Position numbers and translations under genes: made by a program | Shown here: positions 8,801 through 13,889 of the stretch, piece by piece | Layout of the letters: each line of letters starts with the position of its first letter | How positions within the stretch are numbered: the first letter of the stretch is position 1 | Origin: Actinomycetota bacterium | GTDB taxonomy: Bacteria; Actinomycetota; Thermoleophilia; Solirubrobacterales; Solirubrobacteraceae | Assembly: GCA_005788585.1 (NCBI GenBank) | Contig: SYBY01000454.1 | Location: 1 to 16,969, forward strand | Direction: 5' to 3' | DNA length: 16,969 nucleotides | Notes under the pieces: generated by a model | Told to the model about the DNA's origin: nothing | The model's database searches: none | What the model saw: only the letters and a program-made list of their open reading frames with translations

Positions 8801-9274
8801 GTCGCCGTTGCGGTTGATGCTCCCGCCGCCGTACCAGCGGCCCGTCGACAGGGTCGACCAGGTCCCGAAGGTCTTGGACTCCGGGTCGTAGATCTGCACG
8901 AGGTCGCTGTTGACCGTGTCGTTGCCGCCGCCGGTGATCGCGACCTTGCCGTCGGGCAGCGTCGTGATGAGCGGGCAGAAGACCGATGCCGGGGCGATGT
9001 TCGTGCTGCGGGTGATCGTGCCCGTCTCGGGATCGAGGATCATCGCCTTGCCGTTGTTCGGCGAGATCGAGTGCGGCGTCCCCGGGTCGGCCTGGTCCCA
9101 GGCCACGATCTTGCCGTCAGGCGTGACCGCAGCGGAGATCGGGACGACGGGGTAGTTCTGCACCGCGCTCCAGCGACCGGTCTGCGACGGGTCGGCGTGG
9201 GCAGCGGTGGATGACGCCAGGAAGGCGGCAGCGAGAACGGCAAGCGAGAGCCAGCGTGTGAGCACCGAGGGCAC
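5837..9274 (-). CDS. Secreted modular copper radical oxidase (galactose/glyoxal oxidase type) with F5/8C-like domain and two lectin modules
   Basis: 1145 residues from GTG 9274; GTG 9265 is an equally possible start, as neither has a good Shine-Dalgarno. Order: signal peptide 1-27; kelch propeller about 30-390; DUF1929-type E-set about 393-490; F5/8C/F-type-lectin-like domain 497-632 (PWWQLDFG, NRTD); one Ig-like spacer repeat 638-724; L-type lectin-like module 735-926; (PPPTD)x3 linker; second lectin module 951-1145. The copper radical site is complete: Cys100 (SVFCPLITTLPDG) and Tyr148 (GRWYGGG) for the Tyr-Cys cofactor, Tyr344-His345 (RQYHSVAALLPDG), and His432 (TTHQYDF). The family oxidises primary alcohols or aldehydes to give H2O2. 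Substrate here is unknown; the modules suggest a glycan. Best compared with Streptomyces GlxA and fungal glyoxal oxidase. It is a paralogue of the next gene upstream, with a terminator between, so probably transcribed separately. Confidence 0.88.
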   Translation of the reverse strand: MPSVLTRWLSLAVLAAAFLASSTAAHADPSQTGRWSAVQNYPVVPISAAVTPDGKIVAWDQADPGTPHSISPNNGKAMILDPETGTITRSTNIAPASVFCPLITTLPDGKVAITGGGNDTVNSDLVQIYDPESKTFGTWSTLSTGRWYGGGSINRNGDIVALGGRGGSGADVVDAETGRNRRLNVNFGADWYPLALRMPDGRFTIENVTDLRTSNNPTRQILDINGNGTLTGADDQTLLQQRLRMTATMVGPYTMLGITGGTSKETYLLDVSTGGRPVPRATGATKDPHITGTAVTLPDGSAIVIGGNSSGSETYGTPVYGTERWSPETGQWTSMANTPRQRQYHSVAALLPDGRVWSAGTSINGSNANEYNGAYFSPPYLYKKDGSGELAPRPQITAAPQSSSWGERMTFRSPQAASIRKASLVRLSATTHQYDFSSAFVPLDVSVNGDQVSVDVPSNGNTTPAGSYMVFLVDSAGVPSKAAIVRIDPAADSTPHTTATASSQNGSQYPAWKGYDGDTNALGVVTKSQSEPWWQLDFGRSRQVESITIHNRTDTTTNRQRLRSAWVYASDQPFTSTTVAGTRAQAGVTAKQLPSSVGSTVNVSLGRSARYIRIQVPRTDSLNLKEVVPTFAATPAPKLALTATGQTDEQVTVKVANTGTATGTIQSVALPGAGWAQTAGPGAPFTVAAGAETTLTLTRGTVDGNLVLTPSSGSTLRLALSKAPTPPPPPPASSVPSPAAGGWQLNGVATIAGSALQLTPAQPDQKGSAFYPTALDTSGGLTVEFDATFAGGSGADGLALILADPSKGATPTSLGGGGGSLGFGGIPGVGVGVTSYPVSTIGISDGAKAGAWQTLNWLGTALLPSPLQDTTRRVRVTISGGTMTATVDGATVSQPVAVPSRVLLGFSASTGGLTNRHEIRDLVVSGGVTTPPPTDPPPTDPPPTDPPASTVPDPAAGGWQLNGTSSIASDTLQLTPAAYDAKGTAFYPTAVDTAKGLTVEFDATIADGTGADGLAMILADPSKGATPTAVGGGGGSLGFGGIPGIAVGMSTYPSSSLGISDGAKAGEWQTLNWVSTTPLLTPLQNTTKRVKVTVTPTTVTAVIDGGVTVTQAMAVPAKVLVGFSAATGGLTNRHAVKNVRVTTGA
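5840..6424 (-). repeat. Lectin-module coding repeat, copy 2 of the first oxidase
   Basis: Encodes residues 951-1145: GGWQLNG at the start, FDATIADGTGADGL, GGGGGSLGFGGIPG, WQTLNW and TGGLTNRHAV at the end. It is one of five homologous modules of about 195 residues in the window (two here, two in the second oxidase, one in the lectin/FG-GAP protein). Similarity is obvious at protein level and partial at DNA level. The fold call, L-type lectin-like, rests on these motifs. Confidence 0.8.
6440..6484 (-). repeat. 15-bp tandem repeat x3 encoding the PPPTD linker
   Basis: Three successive 15-bp units encode PPPTD-PPPTD-PPPTD (residues 931-945) between the two lectin modules of the first oxidase. 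The units differ at a few positions. This is an extended, flexible Pro/Thr linker. The equivalent linker of the second oxidase is a plain poly-Pro run instead. Confidence 0.85.
6497..7072 (-). repeat. Lectin-module coding repeat, copy 1 of the first oxidase
   Basis: Encodes residues 735-926, with the same landmarks as the neighbouring copy (GGWQLNG, GSGADGL, GGGGGSLGFGGIPG, TGGLTNRHEI). It is separated from that copy by the PPPTD linker. The two copies read as an in-gene tandem duplication that has diverged. Confidence 0.8.
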
Positions 9275-9422
9275 CTATGCGATCGGGAGGTAAGGCCGTC
9301 ACACGTGCGCTGGGACGTTGCGTGCGATGGAACTTGAGAGACGCGACTGACCGGGTTGGACCCGCCGGCCGAAGCGTTACACCAGAAACGTGAACCATAC
9401 CGCTGACGCGCCGAAACACCAA

Positions 9423-9453
9423 GGACGCACGCCGCGTTGCGCGGCGAGCGTCC
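9423..9453 (-). terminator. Hairpin terminator downstream of the second oxidase gene
   Basis: Inverted repeat of 14-nt arms with one A/A mismatch and a 3-nt loop: GGACGC-a-CGCCGCG / CGCGGCG-a-GCGTCC. On the minus strand it starts 8 nt after the stop of the second oxidase. The rest of the gap, 9275-9422, should hold the promoter of the first oxidase, but I could not settle on a -35/-10 pair there. This hairpin is the reason I treat the two oxidases as separate transcription units. Confidence 0.75.
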
Positions 9454-9460
9454 AGACGGC

Positions 9461-12400
9461 TCAGCCCGAGACGGTCAGATTGCTGATCGCGTGGCGATTC
9501 GTCAGGCCGCCGGTCGAGGCCGTGAAGCCCAGCAGGACCCGCTCGGGCACGGTCGCGGCATGGGTGACGGTGAGCCCGCCGTCGATCGAGGCGGAGATCG
9601 AGGTGCGCGTCAGCGTGACCTTCACGCGCCGCGTCGTGTTCTGCAAGGGGGTGCCGAGCGCCGCGGCCGCGCGCCAGTTCAGCGTCTGCCACGCGCCGGC
9701 GAGCGCGCCATCGCTGATGCCGATGAAGTTGCCCTGGGACTGCGTGCCGTTCGGGAAGCTCGAGAGCGCGACCGCCCAGCCGGGAATCCCGCCGAAGCCG
9801 AGATGGCCGCCGCCGCCGCCGATGCTGCTGGGCGTCGCCCCGCGCGCGGGGTCGGCGAGCGCGAGCGTGAGCCCGTCTGCGCCCGAGCCGTCGGCGACCG
9901 TGGCCTCGTACTCCACGGTGATCCCGGTACCCACGGTGACGGGCGTGGGGTAGAAGGCGCTGCCCTTCTGATCCGCCGCCGCGGCGGTGAGCTGCAGCGC
10001 GCCGCCGGTGATCGTCGACGACCCGTTCAGCTGCCAGCCGCCCGCGGCCGGGTCGGGGACGGAGCTCGGCGGGGGCGGCGGAGGCGGCTCGACGATGCCG
10101 CCGCGCACGTCGACGTCGCTGATGGCGTGACGGTTCGTCAGCCCGCCGGTCGCCGCGCTGAACCCGAGCAGCAGGCGGTTCGGCAGGTCGACGGCACGGG
10201 TGATCATCGGCACGCCGTCGAGCGCCACGGTGACCGTGCCCGCAGCGATCGTCACGCGCACCGTGCGGGTGGTGTTCTGCAGCGGGGTGAGCAGCGGCGT
10301 GGTCTGCAGCCAGCTCAGCGTCTGCCACGCGCCGGCCTGCGCGCCGTTGCTGAGGCCGACGTAGTTGCCGCTCGTCTGGGTCCCGTTGGGGAAGCTGCCG
10401 AGCGCGACGGCCCAGCCGGGGATCCCGCCGAAGCCGAGATGCCCGCCGCCGCCGCCCATGCTGACCGGGGTCGCGCCGCGGGCGGGGTCGGCGAGGATCA
10501 TCGTCAGGCCGTCGGCGCCGCTGCCGGAGTCGATGGTCGCGTCGAACTCGATCGTCAGCCCCGAGGCGGTGTCGAGCGCCGTGGGCCAGAACGCGGTGCC
10601 CCGCTGGTCCGACGTCGGGGCGGTGAGCTGCAGCGCGCCGCCGGTGATCGTGGAGGAGCCGTTGAGCTGCCAGCCGCCCTCGGTCGGGTCGGGCACGGCG
10701 CTGGGCTCGGGATCCGGGTCGGGCACGGGCGCCTTCGCCAGCGCGAGGCGCAGCACACCGCCGGCCGTAGGCGTCAGCACGAGGTCCCCGTCGACGGTCC
10801 CGCGGGTGAAGGCCAGCGTCTGCTCGGCGCCGGCACCGACGGTGAAGGGCGCGCTCGGGCCGCTGACCTGTGCCCAGCCGGCACCCGGAACCGCGACCGT
10901 CTGGATGGTCCCGCCGGCGTTCCCGGTGTTGGCGACCTTGACCGTCACCTGGGTGTCGGTCTCGGCGGTCTTCGTCAGCGCGAGGTTCGCGGTGGGCGCG
11001 GGCGGTGCCTTCTCGAGCGCCAGGCGCAGGGCGGAGCCGGTGCTCGGCGTCAGGACCAGGTCGCCGTCGACCGAGCCGCGGGTGAGCGTCAGCGTGGTCT
11101 CTCCGCCCGCAGCGACGGCGAACGGCGCGGCCGGGCCGCCGACGCGCGCCCAGCCGGCACCCGGGAGGGCGACGGACTCGATCGTGCCGGTGGCGTCGCC
11201 GGTGTTCGCGACCTTGACGGTCACCTGGGTGTCCGTCTGCCCGACCTTGGTCAGTGCGAGATTCGGGGCCGGAACAGGCGGTGCCTTCTCCAGCGCGAGC
11301 CGGAGCGCCGCGCCGCTGCTCGGCGTCAGGACGAGGTCACCGTCGACCGTGCCCCGCGCCAGGGTCAGCGTGGTCTCCGCCCCGGCCGCGACGACGAACG
11401 GCGCGCTCGGGCCGCCCGTCTGCGACCACCCCGCACCCGGGAGCGTGACGGACTGGATCGTCCCGGCGCCATCGCCGGCGTTCGCGATCCGCACGCCGAT
11501 CTGCGTCGACGACTGCCAGAGCCGCGAGACCGACAGGTCGGCGACCGGGGGTGGTGGGGCCTTGTCGAGCGCCAGCCGGAGCGCCGCGCCGGTGGCGGGG
11601 GTGAGCACGAGGTCGCCGTCGACGCTGCCTCGCGCCAGCGTCAGCGTCGTCTCCGAGCCTGCGGCGACGGTGAAGGGCGCGCCGGGGCCGCCCGTCTGGC
11701 TCCAGCCGCCGCCGGGCAGGCCGACCGACGCGATCGTCCCGGGGCCCGTCCCCGTGTTCGTCACCTTCACGGTCACCTGGGTGTCGGTCTGGCCGACCTT
11801 CGCGACGCCGAGGTTCGGTGCCGCGACGGTGCCGAACTTCGGCACCACCTCGCGCAGGTTCAGGTGCTCGGGGTGCGGGAGCTGAATCCGGACGTACCGC
11901 GCCGAGCGGTTGAGGTTCACCGTCACGGTCTGCGGCTGGATCCCGGGCAGCTGGATCGCCGTCACCCCGGGCTGGGCCTGGGTCTCGGCGATCGAGGTGG
12001 ACGTGAACGGCTGGTCGGATGCGAAGACCCAGACGTTGCGCGTGCGGGACTGGAAGCGATCCGTCCGCGTGTAGATCGTGATGTTCTCGAGCGAGCGGGA
12101 GCGGCCGAAGTCGACCTGCCACCACGGCTCCTTGTCGACCAGCGTGTGGATCCCGTTGAAGTCGCCGTTCTTGCTGTTCGTCGTGTCGCCGTCGAGCGCC
12201 TTCGACGCGTTGAGGGCCCGCAGCTGGGAGCTCTGCGTCGCGATGACGTCGGGCGTCTCGTTGCTCGTCGGGTCGACGCGGATGACCGGCGCCTTCGACG
12301 GCACGCCCGCGCTGTCGGTCAGGAACAGCATGTACTGGCCGGCGGGGATCGTGTTGCCGTTCGACGGGACGGTCATGGAGACCCGGTCGCCGCTCACCGT

Positions 12401-13717
12401 GACGTCGAGCGGGACGAAGGTCTGATCGAACGAGTACTGGTGCGTGTTCGCGGCCAGCCGGATCAGCGAGGCCTTGCGGATCGATGCCGCCTCAGGCGAG
12501 CGGACGGAGAACGTCTCGCCCCATGCGACGGACTTCGGCGCGTCCTGCACCGTGGGGCGGTCGGCGAGCTGGCCTGAGCCGTCCTTCTTGAAGTGGTTCG
12601 GCGGCGTGAAGAACGCGCCGTTGTACTCGTCGACACCGCGGGCGGACGTGCCGGCGGACCACACGCGCCCGTCCGGCAGGAGCGCCGACACGGAGTGGTA
12701 CTGACGCTGGCGCGGGCTGTCCTCCATGCTCGTCCACTGGCCGGTGGCGGGCGACCACAGCTCCGGGGTCATGACCGGGATGCCGGTGGTCTCGCTGTTC
12801 GAGGCGTTGCCGCCGATCACGAGCGCGGAGCCGTCGGGCAGCGTCACCGACGTGGCCGTGATGCGCGGGAACTTCAGCGTCCCCGACGGCTTGGCGACCG
12901 GCGTTCCGCTGGAGACGTCGAGCGTGTAGCTGGTCTTCAGCGTTCCCCCGCCGATGGCGAGCATCGTGTACGGCCCGACCATCGTGCTCGTGAGCCGCAG
13001 ACGGGACTGCAGCAGCGAGCGGTCGCTGACGTTCGTCAGCGTTCCCGCGCCCGCGGAGTTCAGGATCGCGCGCTGCGGCTGCGTGGTCTGCGAGATGCTC
13101 TCGAGCGTGAACCGCCCGTCGGGCATGCGCAGGAGGTGCGGGTAGTACCAAGCGCCGAAGTTCACGCTGGACAGCCGCCGCGACACGCCGGTGGCCTTGT
13201 CGATGACGTCCGCGCCGTTCCCGCCGCGCCCGCCGAGCGCGACGATGTTGCCGGCCTTGTCGATCTGCCCGCCCGGGTACCAGCGTCCGCGCGACATCGT
13301 GCCCCACGCGCCGAAGGTCTTGGACTCGGGGTCGTAGATGACGTTGCGGTCGCTGTTGTACGTCTCGTTGCCGCCGCCCATGAGTGCGACCTTGCCGTCG
13401 GGCAGGGTGGTGATGAGCGTGCAGAAGACCGAGGTGGGCGCGAGGTTCGCGCTGCGCCCGATGACGCCGCGGTCCGGGTCGATGATCATGGCCTTGCCGT
13501 TGTTCGGTGAGAGGCCGTGCGGTACCCACGGGTCGGCCTGGTCCCACGCGACGATGTTGCCGTCGGGCATGACGGCCGCGGAGATCGGGATCGCCGGGTA
13601 CTGCTGCAGGGCACTCCATCGCCCGGTCTGGGCTGGGTCCGCCGCGGCGGCGACGGTCGCGGTGGCCGCGGTGACGGCGAGGAGGCCCGTGACGGTCGAG
13701 AGAAGTCGAGCAAGCAC
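9461..13717 (-). CDS. Secreted modular copper radical oxidase, paralogue with four spacer repeats and two lectin modules
   Basis: 1418 residues from GTG 13717. This start aligns with the paralogue and leaves a clean signal peptide (VLARLLSTVTGLLAVTAATATVAAAA). ATG 13765 falls inside the likely -10, and reading from 13924 would overlap the upstream gene. Order: kelch propeller about 28-385; E-set about 388-485; F5/8C-like 490-628 (PWWQVDFG); four Ig-like spacer repeats starting at 635, 727, 819 and 911 (exact 92-residue period); lectin module about 1008-1206; poly-Pro linker; lectin module about 1218-1418. The copper radical ligands are all present: Cys99 (SVFCTLI), Tyr147 (GRWYPGG), Tyr340-His341 (RQYHSVSALLPDG), His426 (NTHQYSF). 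Predicted extracellular alcohol/aldehyde oxidase producing H2O2. It needs copper, but no copper chaperone gene is in view. The repeat array probably works as a stalk holding the lectins away from the catalytic head (inference). Confidence 0.88.
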   Translation of the reverse strand: MLARLLSTVTGLLAVTAATATVAAAADPAQTGRWSALQQYPAIPISAAVMPDGNIVAWDQADPWVPHGLSPNNGKAMIIDPDRGVIGRSANLAPTSVFCTLITTLPDGKVALMGGGNETYNSDRNVIYDPESKTFGAWGTMSRGRWYPGGQIDKAGNIVALGGRGGNGADVIDKATGVSRRLSSVNFGAWYYPHLLRMPDGRFTLESISQTTQPQRAILNSAGAGTLTNVSDRSLLQSRLRLTSTMVGPYTMLAIGGGTLKTSYTLDVSSGTPVAKPSGTLKFPRITATSVTLPDGSALVIGGNASNSETTGIPVMTPELWSPATGQWTSMEDSPRQRQYHSVSALLPDGRVWSAGTSARGVDEYNGAFFTPPNHFKKDGSGQLADRPTVQDAPKSVAWGETFSVRSPEAASIRKASLIRLAANTHQYSFDQTFVPLDVTVSGDRVSMTVPSNGNTIPAGQYMLFLTDSAGVPSKAPVIRVDPTSNETPDVIATQSSQLRALNASKALDGDTTNSKNGDFNGIHTLVDKEPWWQVDFGRSRSLENITIYTRTDRFQSRTRNVWVFASDQPFTSTSIAETQAQPGVTAIQLPGIQPQTVTVNLNRSARYVRIQLPHPEHLNLREVVPKFGTVAAPNLGVAKVGQTDTQVTVKVTNTGTGPGTIASVGLPGGGWSQTGGPGAPFTVAAGSETTLTLARGSVDGDLVLTPATGAALRLALDKAPPPPVADLSVSRLWQSSTQIGVRIANAGDGAGTIQSVTLPGAGWSQTGGPSAPFVVAAGAETTLTLARGTVDGDLVLTPSSGAALRLALEKAPPVPAPNLALTKVGQTDTQVTVKVANTGDATGTIESVALPGAGWARVGGPAAPFAVAAGGETTLTLTRGSVDGDLVLTPSTGSALRLALEKAPPAPTANLALTKTAETDTQVTVKVANTGNAGGTIQTVAVPGAGWAQVSGPSAPFTVGAGAEQTLAFTRGTVDGDLVLTPTAGGVLRLALAKAPVPDPDPEPSAVPDPTEGGWQLNGSSTITGGALQLTAPTSDQRGTAFWPTALDTASGLTIEFDATIDSGSGADGLTMILADPARGATPVSMGGGGGHLGFGGIPGWAVALGSFPNGTQTSGNYVGLSNGAQAGAWQTLSWLQTTPLLTPLQNTTRTVRVTIAAGTVTVALDGVPMITRAVDLPNRLLLGFSAATGGLTNRHAISDVDVRGGIVEPPPPPPPSSVPDPAAGGWQLNGSSTITGGALQLTAAAADQKGSAFYPTPVTVGTGITVEYEATVADGSGADGLTLALADPARGATPSSIGGGGGHLGFGGIPGWAVALSSFPNGTQSQGNFIGISDGALAGAWQTLNWRAAAALGTPLQNTTRRVKVTLTRTSISASIDGGLTVTHAATVPERVLLGFTASTGGLTNRHAISNLTVSG
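9464..10066 (-). repeat. Lectin-module coding repeat, copy 2 of the second oxidase
   Basis: Encodes residues 1218-1418 (PDPAAGGWQLNG, DGSGADGL, GGGGGHLGFGGIPGWAVAL, FPNGTQ, TGGLTNRHAI). Within the lectin set it is closest to the neighbouring copy: both carry the GWAVAL and FPNGTQ blocks that the first oxidase lacks. That suggests duplication or gene conversion within this gene after the two oxidases diverged. Confidence 0.8.
10100..10696 (-). repeat. Lectin-module coding repeat, copy 1 of the second oxidase
   Basis: Encodes residues 1008-1206, with the same block order as copy 2 (GGWQLNGSSTITGGALQLTA shared almost word for word). It is joined to copy 2 by a poly-proline linker (PPPPPPP). Confidence 0.8.
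10727..11815 (-). repeat. Four in-frame 276-bp tandem repeats encoding Ig-like spacer domains
   Basis: Residues 635-997 of the second oxidase comprise four units with starts at 635, 727, 819 and 911, a constant 92-residue (276-bp) period with no indels. Each unit is an 87-residue domain plus a 5-residue linker. Consensus landmarks are QVTVKVxNTG, GTIxSVxLPGAGW, GGPxAPFxVAAG, ETTLTLxRG, VDGDLVLTP and LRLALxKAP. Unit 2 is the most divergent at its start (RLWQSSTQIGVRIANAG). A single copy is in the first oxidase (7104-7363) and one in the lectin/FG-GAP protein. The fold is probably a CARDB- or ASH-like beta-sandwich; the exact family is uncertain. Confidence 0.85.
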
Positions 13718-13760
13718 GGAATCTCGGACCGTAGCACCAGAAGACGGTCTTGCGAAATGA

Positions 13761-13800
13761 ATCATGTTCTGCTGCGACAGGGTGTCCAAAACGACCCTGT
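13761..13800 (-). promoter_or_regulatory. Candidate promoter with inverted repeat for the second oxidase gene
   Basis: On the minus strand TTGGAC (13784-13789) and CATGAT (13761-13766) are separated by 17 nt, an acceptable vegetative -35/-10 pair. The GTG start lies 43 nt further on. A perfect 7-bp inverted repeat ACAGGGT-N10-ACCCTGT (13777-13800) straddles the -35 box, the position expected of a repressor site. The promoter hexamers are only partial matches. Confidence 0.45.
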
Positions 13801-13828
13801 TGGCGGGCATTTTGTTCTGGACGGTGCT

Positions 13829-13861
13829 CCGCGCGGCGTGGCGCTCGTCCACGCCGCGCGG
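13829..13861 (-). terminator. Hairpin terminator downstream of the lectin/FG-GAP gene
   Basis: Perfect 13-bp inverted repeat CCGCGCGGCGTGG / CCACGCCGCGCGG with a 7-nt loop, starting 28 nt after the minus-strand stop at 13890. No T-run follows. It separates this gene from the second oxidase transcription unit, whose candidate promoter starts about 30 bp beyond. Confidence 0.8.
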
Positions 13862-13889
13862 GTGATGAGTGATCTCGAACTGCGTGCGG

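Noticed and set aside
9336..9356. CTTGAGA near 9339 as an HspR HAIR site in front of the first oxidase
   Set aside because: Only the left half-site is recognisable. The right half (ACTGACC) does not match ACTCAAG and the spacing is off by one.
9437..12577. Plus-strand open frame of 1046 codons
   Set aside because: It is antisense to the second oxidase, rich in Arg/Gly/Ala/Asp with no domain motifs, and arises from high-GC codon bias on the opposite strand. The minus-strand frame has active-site motifs and periodic domains.
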